Assembly: GCA_015179125.1 (NCBI GenBank)
Contig: WHVA01000226.1
Location: 107,152-171,151, forward strand
Length of the DNA stretch: 64,000 nucleotides
Reading direction: 5' to 3'
Origin: Gautieria morchelliformis
Lineage: Eukaryota; Basidiomycota; Agaricomycetes; Gomphales; Gomphaceae
Positions 10,453-21,639 of the stretch are shown here, piece by piece. Position 1 is the stretch's first letter. Every line of letters starts with the position of its first letter. The notes beneath the pieces are model-generated. The model was not told the DNA's origin, ran no database searches, and saw only the letters and a list, made by a program, of their open reading frames with translations. Both the position numbers and the translations under genes were made by a program.

Positions 10453-12333
10453 GAATTCAATCGGCTTGTGATCTGTGTAGATATCGAAGCGGATGCCTAG
10501 CAATAGGTATCTGTAGCGCTTGAGGGATTCAACCATGGCAAGTAATTCCCTTTCATGCACAGGGTAGTTTTGCTGTGCTGAATTGAATTTTCCTGACCAG
10601 AACGCAATGATGTTGACGTTCGGAGGTTTGCCTTGTGTCACTATTCCTCCTCCCCCAGTCTGACTTGCGTCTATAGTCAGACTCACTGGGTTCTCAACGG
10701 GATCGGCCTTGTAGTCGATCGGTAATCGATGTAAGTCCTGGTACTTCTGTATGGAGGATTTGATTTCCTCAAATGCTCATTGTTCTGTAGGGCCCCACCT
10801 CCAAACCCTAGTTGCGCCGGTGAGCGTGCTCAGCACAGAGCTGCTGAGCCGTAGCCCAGGGCAGTTATCTGAGAGATAACTGGCGATGCCCACGAATTGA
10901 GCTAGAAGCGCTTTATTCGTGGGTGTCTTCCAGTTTGCAATTTGGTCTACTTTGTGGGGGTCCATGATGATACCCTTGTCGTCTATGACATGCCCTAGTA
11001 TGTCCAATTGTCTAGCAAAAAACTGAAGTTTGTGCATGCCAGCTAAATAGATTTTAGCTTCGTGCAGTAGGCACATTGCAAGGTGGCAGTGTTCCATGTG
11101 TTCCTCAATTGTGTCTGAGTACACCGCAATGTCGTCCAGGTAGACATTGAAGCATACACCAATGTATGGCGCGAAAATGTGAGTCGTCAGCATTTGGAAG
11201 GTCGTAGGTGCGTTGCAATCTCCCTGCTGCATCACCAGGCTGACCATTGTTCCATCCGGTGTGTTGAACAGAGTTTTCCACACATCATCGGGTTCAACAC
11301 GCACAGATTCGAACGCATCCCTGCAGTCGATGAGTGAACGGTAACGTCGTCGGCTTACGTTCATCAGTATATTTTGCTGATCTGGGATAGGACTTGTCAT
11401 TTTCTTTGTGTTCAAATTGTGTTCACGCTCATCGAAGACGGTGCGTAGGCATGGAGTGCCATCGGCAGCGGGCTTTTTGCTAACCATCATCATAGGTATA
11501 GCGTTGTGGCCAACGCGGTATTGCCAACGTCCGGTCTTGAGATATTTGTCTCTTTTTGCACGGCATTGATCTTTCATGGCCTCAGGGCATTTGGATGGCC
11601 AGTAAGAGTAATTTTTAGATTCATCTATTATATGAATCTTATGATTGATTGCTCGTAGCGGCGGGAGCGGTGTGTCTTCTGCAGGGGTGCAGAGATCAGC
11701 CGCTTCTTGCCTCAGCTGCTCGTGCAGCTTTTCTAGCTCATCTTCTACGAAGTCCGCGGCCATCGAAGAGATTTTAGCGACATCTGCACCATTTATGGGA
11801 GCCGCCGCATCACTACCTATCACTACCTTGGAGGGATTAAATCCGAGGAGGATCTTGTGTTGCCACAAGAAAGGGGTACCAAGAATGACATCGTGATTTT
11901 CTAGGTTGATGACATCGAAACGATGACGTTTGTGAATACTCTGGTACGTGAATTCAGTTTCTACGCAGCTCGTGATCATGGTTTTAGATCCTGACACAGC
12001 CATTTGGCACGGGATCGGCTTTGCCAGGTGTTGCACCGGCAGCCTGAGTTGATCTACGACAGTTGTGGAGATGAAGCCGGACAAGGATCCACTGTCGAGT
12101 AGGGCCCGGACTGCTTTTCCAGATAAGTTGCATTCTACTATGATTGATTTTGGCACTAGCCGCTGAAAATCTTTAGGTTTCAACGTGTTGCGCTCTAAGG
12201 TGCGCATATTATCCGGGTAGACTTCAGTTTCTGGCTTCTGATGAGCCCACTTCTTTTTTGTTACAGACGTGCCTATCGCGTCGCAGGATATATGGTCAGG
12301 GGACAATGGTGAGTCGTATCCTGGGGACTCGCA
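10453..12333 (-). pseudogene. Gypsy pol: protease, reverse transcriptase, RNase H start
   Basis: Aspartic protease with ALLDSGSLSGFIS (DSG active site), a retropepsin-like strand pattern and ILGTPFLW. The reverse transcriptase follows, with SLIDCRDAF, MQQGDCNAPTTFQ and the catalytic YLDD (VYLDDIAVYSD), then LGHVIDDKGI and the connection region. A TGA at 10777-10779 lies in GPTEQ*AFEEIK, where arginine would fit. RNase H begins with LTIDASQTGGGG and ends at TDHKPIEF where the nested insertion starts. Only the stop and the insertion break this part. Confidence 0.92.
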
Positions 12334-13350
12334 TCATTCTGCCCATGCGTTTTCTTCTGACGCATCGGCTAGGTCTTCGCCAGGGTTGGTGAGATCCATC
12401 CAGGCTTTCCTGGCCACCTCTTCTGGTTCATTGCGACGGTCGTCAGCTCGTTCCAACCAGAGCGCGTCTAATGAATCGGGGAACATGTCTGGTTGAGTGG
12501 TGTGATTATGATGGTGCATCCACTGTACATAGTAGAATTCAGGTTTGAATATGTGGCCGATTTGAACATAGTACGTCCGTCTCAAGAATCTATCGATGAT
12601 GAGTACTGATTTCTCATCGACGTCATTGGTTAGTGGGATTGCGTTATATCTCTTTGGCCAGTCTTGTTCATCAGGGTTTTCTATGCCATCATGCGGCATG
12701 GCGTTAGAAATACCCAAGCAAAGGTCGTTGTAGAAGCATTGCGCGAAATCATTCGTGCGGACCGATTGTAAGAATTCTTCTTCAAAATCATTATCTGACT
12801 CATCACCTGCGTTCTCAGGGGTGACTTCTGGTGGAAAACCGCTACTATCAGCGGTACCGGTAGCCGCTGTACTGTCCATCGGTGAGTCCAGCTCCATGCA
12901 GTTCAGCTGCAGTGCCATTTGGCTATCAGCTGTATCTGACGCTTCCTGCAGCTTAGCAAAGTTCACGACTGCTGCCTGGATGCCAGGAGGCCTTACTGTA
13001 GAGCAGCGAGGACAATCTCGAGATAAGTCTCCTTTTTGTTCACAGATGAAACATTGATTATTTGCACGTAGTTCGTCGCGTTTTTCTGGCGTCATCTGAG
13101 CCCGTTGTATGGTAGCGTGAGGAGTATGCAGATTTGGCTGTGTCACTGCAGAAGTGGGACGCATACTGTCAGTGGTTGCCGACTGCTTAGGGCCATGCCA
13201 GCGGTTGCTCCGTATGGTGAGTGGCTGCTTATTCGCAGTTCTATTCAGCCTCTGAATCGAGCGTGTTTCTTCCTGTCACTGTCATTCGATCTGCATGCGT
13301 CGTTGTGGACGCTTGCACATCCTTGCCGGCCCAACGTAGTTCATACTGTC
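12334..13350 (-). pseudogene. Gag-pol linker with degenerate zinc knuckle
   Basis: In frame with pol. Two TGA codons at 13276-13278 and 13282-13284 sit in a basic stretch where arginine fits, and a third TGA at 12334-12336 precedes the protease. The zinc knuckle reads CFICEQKGDLSRDC: spacing is that of CX2CX4HX4C but the histidine is aspartate (CAC to GAC would do it). This may weaken nucleic-acid binding. The remainder is an acidic linker ending in a segment with FLRRTYYVQIGHIFKPEFYY. Confidence 0.75.
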
Positions 13351-15114
13351 ATAAGCTTTCTGCGTTCTCATATCGCTCTGCTGACAGTTCTAGGTCATCT
13401 AGAGTGGAGAACTCAGGGGTAAACCCGTTCTCAGTCCATTTCAGTCGTAAATAAGACTGTATGCCGTCCCAGAACCGCTGTATCAGCTGGAACTCGGTGA
13501 TGTCAGGCAGTCGTGCCGCCATTGATCGCAGGAGGTGAAGGTATTCCTTTATGGTGCGTTTCCCTTGAATGAGTTCATTGAAACGTGTTCTCATCTGCCT
13601 TCTGAAAGCGGGAGGAAAGCAGTGATTGAATAGACTGTGTCGCACGGATTCGACAGTCCAGTGCTTAATATCAGGTGCGATGAACGTCATGAAATATTGT
13701 TGTGCCTTTCCTGACATGAAGGCAAGCATCTGTTTGACATGATGCTTCTTAGGGAATCCAGTAATCTCAAACCAAGCATTTACAGTGTATGACCAACACT
13801 CGAAGGCATCAAAGTCTGGTGTGCCGTCGTAAGCGGTGGGTGTGTCAATCTTGACTCTGGTCGCCGTGTCCTTCTTGGACCTCCGCTGCTCACAGTTGTC
13901 ATCTTTCTTTTCAGGACGGTTAGCAGCGTGGGGCGTTCTTGTGCTGCTACTGGACGACCTTGAGTCAGATGAATCAGATCCGTCTGGGTCAGGCTGTCCA
14001 GCCGGCGCGATGTTCCTTGCAAAGTAGCTCATGGGAGGGGCCTGATCCACCGCCTTATGCATCTCATGCGGGATGCTGGGCCTCATAATGTTCCCTCCTG
14101 GCATTATGCCTCACAGCCTTATGATGTCCGGCAATTCGGACGATCTAGTGCACTTATACGGTACTTCAGCGTTCACGGTGGCTTCGTCTGTCGAGCTGGT
14201 GTCGCTCAAGGTGAGACTTTTGATTGACTGCAGTGAGATCTGAGACTTCTCTACAGATTCGTGCTCGTCGGTGTGTTCATCGACTGTCACAGAGGGGGTA
14301 ACGCTACTCCCTCTCTGACATGCATCTTTCGTATGGGAGGATTCTGCTATGGGCGGCGTGCTCACAGCGTAGGACGGCCGAGCAGGCACATAGGGAGAGA
14401 TTGCACTACGTGTAGTGTAGGAGTCTATGTCCGTTGTGTGTTTAAGGTGCTTGTACCTCTCCGCTCGAGCGTATAACTCATTCTGTACATCGTAGTCTAG
14501 GCCATGCAGTATGTTCGCCATGAATTCCATGTAAGAGCTATGCGTATCTGCATCTGGTTCGTGTATTTCACGACTAGTACGTGTTGGCTGTCTCAAGTTG
14601 TTATTAGGCTCGGTTCCTCCCCAACCAGTCAGCAGGTGACCATACGGGTGCTCAGAGCCATCGAAGTCCTCCCACCTAATGGGGGTATACTCCCCATCGT
14701 TGGGAGGGGCAACGCCAGCGTTACTGCTGGGTGCGGCTCCTACTGGGTTGCACTTGGCGCTCCCAGGAGCATCCACGGCTTCCACCTCGGCCATTTGAAG
14801 GCCCGAGGGAGCGTTGACGTGCTCAGCAGTCGAGAGCACGTCTGAGATGGAGGGGGGAGTGGTACCTCCTCCGCTCTAACCTCGTTGAGGCTGTCTGCTG
14901 AGGGCATAGATCCCTCGTGACTGGTCGCTTGTAGCGACGCCTGGGACGGCGGGTGCGTTGTACCCCGTCCGTCCCCCTGTCGTCTACTCAGTGCCTCATG
15001 GAATGCCGTCAGGCGTTCACCATGAGTGGTATCGAGTGTACGTACCGCATCCATGCTGGCAGCGCCCTGCGGGCGCGTTGCCCATTGGTATTTTCGGCCG
15101 GTTCGAGTCAACAT
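13349..15114 (-). pseudogene. Gypsy gag of the 10-kb element
   Basis: Starts at MLTRTGRKYQW (15114), near the 5' LTR. The frame changes at a C6 run near 14865, consistent with one lost base. An in-frame TGA at 14111-14113 separates the N-terminal half from the capsid-type domain: VKIDTPTAYDGTPDFDAFE, WFEITGF, YLHLLRSMAARLP, LIQRFWDGI, ending AERYENAE. At that point the frame passes to the pol frame by an indel or a frameshift (near 13350). This is the structural protein that forms the particle. Confidence 0.88.
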
Positions 15115-15215
15115 AGTGGGTCCGGTTAGTTGTGGGAAGTTGTGCGATATGCTCACCGGTTGATCAGGCCGGAGAGTTTCGGAAGGTGTTGGATTTGTGA
15201 AGACGGGTCAAAAAA

Positions 15216-15437
15216 TGTAAGATGGGTTAGAGGGGACTTCGAAATATCTTAGCAGACGGGATGACCAGTCGTAACCAAGTATATGTTCGGGGTCAGTTCT
15301 CTCTATTATACATGTATCGTTTCGGTAGGCTACATATATGAGGAGACACGGGCCTAGGTGCCCATGTCTTACCTTTTGGTATGTGTAAGTGGTCGGCCAT
15401 ATTGGATCTCCGCTGGTAATTATGCCGGTTCCTTACA
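15216..15437 (-). repeat. 5' LTR of the 10-kb Gypsy element
   Basis: 222 bp, TGTAA...TTACA, followed by the GACCG target duplication at 15438-15442. It would hold the promoter for gag-pol transcription toward the left. I could not recognise a convincing tRNA primer-binding site at 15215 leftward. Confidence 0.95.
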
Positions 15438-15442
15438 GACCG

Positions 15443-15530
15443 GCAGAAGATAGCCTTTGTTCATGATGTCACCACACTACGCCACCACATCCAGGCAATG
15501 CGTGAGGTGCGTTAGTTCACACAGATATAC
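15443..15530 (+). pseudogene. BED zinc-finger fragment, second half
   Basis: Continues the frame of 5100-5186 after the Gypsy element: KIAFVHDVTTLRHHIQAM, then a stop. The histidines would complete the finger opened by CNLC. There is no transposase core downstream. A GC-rich repeat like that at 4395 follows at 15635. Confidence 0.5.
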
Positions 15531-15634
15531 TGATTCACAGTGACCTGGAGATAGAACTAAAAAAATTTCTGGATGAAATGGTAGTCATGTAGTGATATAT
15601 CTACATTTATCGAAAATTTCCCTCCCACCCACAA

Positions 15635-15713
15635 GCCCGGGCTTTGGCCCGAGCCCTGGTCCAGGGCCGGGCTTCAATTTTAAGGAGCCTGAGCCCTCAA
15701 AAGCCAAGCCCTG
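15635..15713. repeat. GC-rich GCCCGGGC-type repeat, right of the BED fragment
   Basis: Contains AAGCCCGGGC, CCAGGGCCGGGCTTC and AAGCCCTG. It shares CAGGGCCGGGCTT with the block at 4451. The pair flanks the BED-finger ORF and may be the ends of a small hAT-like unit. Confidence 0.4.
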
Positions 15714-15769
15714 CTGGGCGGCCATTCGCACGGCATCCATGGACCATGCAACCCTAATTTGTTAGTAAG

Positions 15770-16192
15770 ATGCGTGACTCGGGAACTCGACCGCGTCGTT
15801 CCATAACGTCGCGTTCGCTGTGCGTCGCATACACGTCGGCCCTGAGCCCATCGCCCACCACAATGAGCCGAGCCGCCTTTAGCCCGCGTTCGGGAAACTT
15901 TGATCTCACGGTGACCATTCCCTCTACGACACATTGCACCGACTCAGATCCCAGTATTATTCTCACATACAACACATTCCCTCGCGCATCCTTTGCCCCT
16001 TGCCTCATGATAGTATTCCTGGTGCCGAGTTTTGATCTCCTGCTCTCAGTCCAGGAGCAAAGGTTTCCAGACGAGTGGACTAGGTTTACGATTCCGTTAC
16101 GCAAAGTCAAGTGGGCATCAGTACTCAAGGGATGGCGGAAACTCGCCAGAGTAGTACGACCGAGCAGGGTTTTGGCGACAGCTGCTCCGTAA
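15770..16192 (+). other. Unrecognised ORF, coding status doubtful
   Basis: 140 codons from an ATG with no motif I recognise. The opposite strand is also open over 15754-16128 and reads as a plausible beta-rich protein (KDARGNVLYVRIILG, VVEGMVTVRSKFPERGLKAARLIVVGDG), which may be the better candidate. Neither has clear splice sites or neighbours that explain it. Confidence 0.2.
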
Positions 16193-16688
16193 TACTAGGA
16201 GAGGGGGAACTGTCGAGAGTGGGCGTGTTGCATCATGGCAGTTTAGTGGAGAGCTGGTGAGCAAGGGAAACCCCTGGCCAACAATAGGCCGAATGAACGA
16301 TGGAGAGGACGAATGTCCAGAGACCCACGTGCCTTCAATTTTTGGACCACCATCATGCTTCGCGAGATTTTTTTTTTTTATCCTATCATTGAAACAAACC
16401 AAGTCCGTTGGTTCTCTGGAATTATGGATTATACTGATGGCAACAGATTATCAATTGCAGCATCAGCTAGCGCAAGTAAAACGAACAGAAGGTATTAAGT
16501 ATGCAAGGATTTATCCATTATGCCACCAGGAGCGGAGCTGATGGCGATGGTTACTTGGACGGTGAGTCGAATGGTGACTACACTCACAGATATATTGTTA
16601 GGTAACTGCAGTCGTCGAAAGTAAACGGAGTCTGGGGACGCGACGACCATGTACATTCCTTGCCGCACTGGCATCTTGACAGTTTCAT
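16193..16688. other. No gene seen
   Basis: About 500 bp with a T11 tract near 16371 and otherwise unremarkable sequence. No domain, repeat or RNA gene recognised. Confidence 0.5.
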
Positions 16689-17347
16689 TTAGTCCTGTTT
16701 TGCAACATCTTGGGGATCAGGTGAATAAAAATCATCGGCTTTGGTTTTTGAAGTCACGTCGGGGTCATCGTCATGAGATAAGGGTTTATTGGCTCTGCCA
16801 CAACAAAACAGATTAACCTGTCCTTGAAGTGATGAGAGATATCTCACCTGACAGTAGTATCTGTGTGATACCTGGGGGATGTTGTCTGCCTCCTTCCTTG
16901 CTTGAGCCGATGGAGGGTTTGCCTTTGCCCTTCGCATTCTGTTCCCGTTTTGATCGATTTGCACCTGAACCTTGCGGTTAGCAGCCTGTCTAGCGCGATC
17001 GGCGGCAACGGAAGTGTTAAATGCCTCTTCATCGGCCTTCATGTTGCTGTGTGCATGTGTGATAAGTACCATTAACTTCCACACTTGATGACAGGATACT
17101 AACCTCACGCCGCTCCTTTATCATTTTGAACCCGCATCTTTTCCATTCGCTCAGCTAGCGACTCAGGTGTCATTTTAGCCTAGCAAGATTGGCATGTCAA
17201 TAAGTGAGAAGTTGAGGTTGTAGATGCTGTGTACCCACTCTGACAGGAGGTGTTTCTGGTACATATGGTGTATGGTGTCCCTTTGTCCTTCTTTGATTTA
17301 TCATCCTTCTGCGTTCCTCCTCTAATCCGACCTCTCTTCGCTGCCAT
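16689..17347 (-). pseudogene. Small basic conserved-looking protein, frame-damaged
   Basis: ATG at 17347 gives MAAKRGRIRGGTQKDDKSKKDKG, then YVPETPPVR in a frame displaced by a 7-bp tandem duplication (ATGGTGT twice on the plus strand, near 17268-17281). A short intron ending TGCTAG leads to KMTPESLAERMEKMRVQN; a second small indel follows near 17130 (next block KERRE). After another intron comes ADEEAFNTSVAADRARQAANRKVQ. It is a charged, helical protein with probable coiled coil and nuclear-like basic N-terminus. I do not recognise the function. Two frameshifts make it a likely pseudogene unless the splice model is wrong. Confidence 0.45.
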
Positions 17348-17763
17348 ATCATTTTGCGTTGGGCTAGTGTTCCCCAGCTGTCCATGTCGATGGCCCACTG
17401 CTCTCAGTCCTGGCCAAGCGGTTGGGTCAAGAGGGAGGGGAAGAGAGATTTTTTGATCCGGCTGGTAGATACGGACATGGACATGCGGCAGAAACAGTAT
17501 ATTCCCGTGGTGAGAAGGGGGCATATGAAAATGGTTTTAGTTTGGCTGCTGGATACTCATTTGTCTATATATGGCGAATATGGACGCATTCTGGTGGTTC
17601 ATGGGTGCGTGTGGTTCAGTGGTTCAGTGGACGTCTAGGTCACGTGACTGTATGATTTATGGTTTGTGGGTCCATGGATGCGTTCATAGACGTGTCCAAC
17701 CAGGTGCGAGCGGCCGGGCCTTTCTGGGCTACAATTCTTCTCTGAAACCTTTACATACCAAAT

Positions 17764-19072
17764 TTACGAGGGCTTGATTTGGGTGAGAGCGAAGTAGGTG
17801 CTGAATATAATCGACATTGACTGGGGTGACAATTTTGAACATGTCGGGATGATCGCGAATGGTAGCGGTAGCTGTAGAATTTTTATCTCATTTTCTGGGA
17901 CATTCGGACCCGGAGGGGCTGCTTCCTGAAGCTTGAGCGGAAGGAGATTCACCGAGTTAGCGCCAAAGGAATCTGGCTCATGGTTCGTGACGGTAACTCC
18001 CATGCCGATTGAGTTGATGTGCATGGTACGCAGGTCATTGAAACGACTGAGGCCTGAGAGGAGAACATCTCATTGACAGGAAGCTCTTGCTCGGACGGAT
18101 TGATCGTAGAGGATGATTCGGTTGTGATACAGCAGGCTGATCACTCCGAACAACTCAGTAATGTGGTCAGCATAGGCCTGCAGCTCGTTGCTTCTGTGGG
18201 AAAAGACAAAGGTAATCGCAGCGGATGCCTTACCCCAAGTGAGTGTCCAGTCCCCGAGAGTTTGGAATTTGCGGACAGGGACGCTAGATTCCACCTGGAG
18301 TCTAAGTCCTACGACGTGTTCGACTCGGATGTCGCAGGACTTAGACTCCAGGATACGCTTGGCCTCTCTCCCGAGGGGACCATATTGGTGAGCACCTTGT
18401 TGAGGTCCACTGCCCGACTGCGGATGATGTTGTCCTATTCACTGTCAGGGAGTTCCGGATGTCGCGCGGCTGTGACGATTGATGTTTTGACGGCACGGCG
18501 ATCTTCTGCAAAGAGTCGGAGTAGCCCGGCTTGCGTCTCTCTGAGAGTGCCAGGTGCGAGCTGAGCAGGCGACGTGAGTTCATCAATTTCCAATGGCAAT
18601 TTCGAGGTATCCAGACGCTTGCTCTGCCCGTCTTCGCTCTCACTCGAGTCGTCCTTTCTTTTCCGCTTCCATTCTTTGCTCCGTCCATGTTTCCTTTTCT
18701 CGGTTTTACTAGCTTCTTGCACGTTTTCTCTGACTTCACTCGCGTCTAAACTTTCTCCGTCCGAGTCTCCTTTCTCCGTCCTGACGCTTTCGAGCATAGA
18801 GGGCCCAGAGTTGGAGTCGAGAATTGTGAGGCTTCGTTCGTCTGAATCGAAGGTTTTGAAATAGGCACGGATGGTATTCGCTCGTTGAGCTCTGATGCAC
18901 TCTTTGATTGTCCAATGAGTCGAGCGATTTCGACCATGGCTGAACCTTTGTCGGTAGACGCGTTCCTGAACCTACCAAGTTCTTTGGAGCATTTTTGTGC
19001 GAGTTTGGGTTCGAAGATGTGAGCGTGGACAGAAGTTCCTGGAGCGGGGGATTGTGCGTGACAGCCATTTTC
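17764..19072 (-). pseudogene. TE-associated gag-like ORF, decayed
   Basis: A three-part protein: N-terminal helical region (PPLQELLSTLTSSNP, RFRNASTDKGSAMVEIARLI), a charged linker (about 18797-18435, many E/K/S), and a more conserved core (FQTLGDWTLTWGKASAAITFVF, then HRSNELQAYADHITELFG and NRIILYDQSVR). I associate this pattern with gag-like proteins of agaricomycete retroelements. At least two frameshifts and a TGA at 18070-18072 (arginine fits) break it. No polymerase follows. No LTR was found around it. Confidence 0.45.
18295..18351. repeat. 57-bp imperfect palindrome (21-bp arms, 15-bp loop)
   Basis: CTGGAGTCTAAGTCCTACGAC is followed after 15 bases by its reverse complement with one mismatch. 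It lies inside the decayed gag-like ORF, at the place where its reading frame is lost. Confidence 0.85.
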
Positions 19073-19157
19073 TATGTCTTTGGTTATTGAGGGATGATTG
19101 CCAGGTTTTGTAGACGAGATAATCACAGCAGGGAGAAAGAAACACTTGACACATCAA

Positions 19158-19579
19158 TACAGGGAGTTTCCCTTACTTATACATAGAGAGACAAATAAGG
19201 GAAGGAGAGACACGCGTTACTAATGCTGCCGATGCGGGCTGCCCATGCACGCTGGTGCCTAGCCAACCGTGGACGGATCACGAAGGCAAAGTGAGAAGGG
19301 AGCGCAGGCTGGTAAGTCCCTCGTTGGTTAGATGCGTGAAAATCAGAGATTTAAACCGCAATTAAATTTTCTAAGTGCTGCGCTCACTTGCAAACCGGCA
19401 TTACTGGGCGCAAAACTGCGTGCAGCCGAGCGTAGTCGCCTCTTAGTGGTGTGCACCATAATGCAACCCAGATTCTAGAGTTTGAAACAAGTGTGATTGC
19501 GCAAAACAAATAACAAATGGTCTGTAGAATAAGCAGACATTCTCTGAGCATAGCTTTTGAGAGGTAAATATTTAAATAC
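19158..19579. other. No gene seen
   Basis: About 420 bp between the gag-like ORF and the phosphotransferase-like gene. It contains no domain, repeat or RNA gene that I recognise. Confidence 0.5.
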
Positions 19580-21007
19580 CTAAGAATTGCAGTCACTCTC
19601 TTCGCGCTCTGTTCTCTCATCAGGCTCGCAGATGTTCAGATCACATGCCAATTCCTGGGCGGATCCACGATATGTGTTAGGTCCGATCACGACCACGCCT
19701 GGCATCGGGTCCAGGACCCGCAATCGCCAATACGTCTCCTTGATCCATGATTCATGTATAATCCAGCCCATCCAGCGACCGGTCAGGACTTCGTGGAACT
19801 TGAGATAATAGGGCGCATCGGCGAAAAGTGTCGCCCGAGCCAAATTATGATCCTGGTGCATCTCTGCCATTTGTTCCGCATAGCTGGCGCTGAAGCACTG
19901 GCGCAGATAATAGCGCTTGATCATTGCTCTGGCGCGGATCCTGAGGTCTACGGGCTCATTCTTGGATTTGTAGACTGTTGGCCACTTAGAAGTGTCTCCA
20001 AAGCAAGTCCAATCATGCGGAACAGCGCGCCAGTTTTCAGCCGGATAGGCTGGACGAGTGCAAGGATCATAGTGTACTGAATTTAGATCGCCAGGAAATT
20101 GGGCGGTTAGCATGAGAGGTAATATATGTGCCCCTTCCCAGTCTATAACTCCAACCATTTTGGAGTGGTCTTCAGGATCGAAGAGAATGTTGCGAAGGGA
20201 AATGTCTGGGTGATGAAGTACCAAAGGAGTATATGATGGAGGAGGGATGAAATAGGGAATGAGGGCGGAGAGGAGTTGGAGTAATTGTGAAAACTGTTGT
20301 GGCGTGGCACGAGGTTCTAACTCGAACTGTGAAAGTTGTTCTGTCTCGAGACTGTGCCATTCCTCCAACGCATGCAGGACTTGGCGCTATAAGAGCGTAC
20401 GCCATAGTTGGGTTACAGTTTTGTACGGCCCTCCTACAAGTGCCCCAGTCGTGACGAGTTCACCAACAACGAAACTGCCGTCGTTGTTCCGGGTAAGGCT
20501 CCCGATCTGATCAAAGGGTACGGGCTTGCTAAGAGAGGCCTGTAACTTTGCCAAGCCCTTGACCACGGAGAGTTGTTCCGTCGGACTCATAGTGTCCAGC
20601 CCCCATAGGAAACCATCCTTCAGTTGGTCTAGCTGAATTCCATTGATGTATTCCATAACGACGTGCTCCAGCATTATTTGTAAACGTCAGACCCCATGAA
20701 TAGACCTGTGGGACAGGGATTTCAGGATACAGTCCTGAGTTCCTAACGAAGAACATAGTCGCGATCTCCGAGTGTTTGATGGCTGGGACGAAATCTTCCT
20801 CGTCGGCGTGGGGAACACTCACTGCATAGGAAGATGAGTCGGAGAATTCAAGCTTGTAAACGTGTTGTAGCCGCCTCGACCGAGGAGTGAGATTGATGTG
20901 CAAGGCGGTTTAGAGAGTCCCGCGGTAACACATGTGACTAGACCGTTGAGGTTGAGCCATCTGACTTTTCGAAGGCCTTTGATTTGAGACAGAATGTTGG
21001 CAGACAT
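19580..21007 (-). pseudogene. Aminoglycoside-phosphotransferase (APH) family protein, broken
   Basis: ATG at 21007. The N-lobe region reads GRGGYNT, then VYKLEFSDSSSYAVSVPHA, EIATMFFVRN and PEIPVPQVYSWGL. The C-lobe has VVMEYINGI, the catalytic LHHPDISLRNILFD (HxDxxxxN) and VIDWEGAHILPL, then a long helical tail. This is the fungal APH/choline-kinase-like fold that phosphorylates small molecules. Two single-base losses (near 20855 and 20690) and a TAG at 20387-20389 (RTLL*RQVLHALEEW, where CAG fits) break it. No intron is needed elsewhere. A pseudogene is likeliest; sequence errors could explain the indels but not the stop. Confidence 0.75.
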
Positions 21008-21503
21008 AGTCAGCTTGGTTATAGTTCCCTATTGCGCTAAATGCTATTTCCTTTTTTTGAGATGCATTTCTAAAAGGAAATGCTGTGTCATGCCGATTAA
21101 TAGTACATAACCATCCATACCCACCCATGTGGGCGCATACTCTGGCGCGCGCGAGAAATTTGATTTTTGTGCAGTTTGACGAGAGCAACCCGGCCGCAAG
21201 AAGAATGTCCGTGGACCCGTCCGTGGACCACCTAACCCTAATATTAGTCATACAGTAGGACCATTGTGGGTGTTGCTAGCCGCCAAGCTACGAGGATGGG
21301 AAGATATCCGATGATCTTGTGTCGGACGCTATCGCGCAGTGGCGTGTGGAGCCTGGCATGGATGAGCGGCGACATTGCGTCGTCAGACCTGGAGGGAGGT
21401 GAAAGGTGCCGGATTGTAACATTACTATAGCGGGCCTTACACTGGAGAAAACTCCGACATTAGATTTCGGTACCTTTTACCCAAACGGTAATATTCAGTA
21501 CCT

Positions 21504-21529
21504 TTGAGCACTGACAAATCAGTGCTCAA
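21504..21529. repeat. Perfect hairpin (11-bp arms, 4-base loop)
   Basis: TTGAGCACTGA CAAA TCAGTGCTCAA. Related GAGCACT/AGTGCTC motifs recur over the next 70 bp and around 23870-24125 (AGTGCTTTTT, AGTGCTCCGAG), suggesting subterminal motifs of a DNA transposon. Confidence 0.8.
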
Positions 21530-21639
21530 AAATATCATTAAATGAGCACTAAAAATAAGTGCTTTGGAGCACTGAATTTCAGATACTAAAAAACATGCAA
21601 GTATGTGAAATTTTTTTTTTGAAACGCGATCGCCCTCTT

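Larger units (their letters stand above)
5187..15437 (-). mobile_element. Full-length Ty3/Gypsy retrotransposon (10,251 bp, GACCG target duplication)
   Basis: LTRs of 222 bp at 5187-5408 and 15216-15437 differ at six positions (about 2.7%). The 5-bp duplication GACCG is at 5182-5186 and 15438-15442. Coding runs right to left: gag, zinc knuckle, protease, reverse transcriptase, RNase H, integrase with a chromodomain-like module, then a long RGG-rich extension. A polypurine tract (AGGGAGGGCAAG on the minus strand) abuts the 3' LTR. Pol from about 13350 to 5658 is a single reading frame once the nested insertion at 8861-10452 is removed, broken only by in-frame TGA codons. The element sits inside the BED-finger ORF. 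Confidence 0.95.
15716..17720. mobile_element. Candidate non-autonomous DNA element A (diverged inverted ends)
   Basis: The left end (15716-15760) has GCGGCCATTCGCACGG then CATCCATGGACCATG and AACCCTAAT. The right end (17654-17720), read on the minus strand, gives CGGCCGCTCGCACC, GCATCCATGGACCC and AACCATAA in the same order. They are therefore inverted copies, though diverged. Ends of the same type border a 4.1-kb segment at 21175-25313. The interior holds one small spliced gene (16689-17347) and one unexplained ORF. No transposase is present. Borders are approximate and no target duplication was found. Confidence 0.4.

Noticed and set aside
6873..14113. TGA codons in the Gypsy reading frame as programmed readthrough or recoding sites
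   Set aside because: There are six in one element at unrelated places, all where arginine fits, and other elements show the same. Mutation from CGA explains them better, and TGA is the true stop of gmd.
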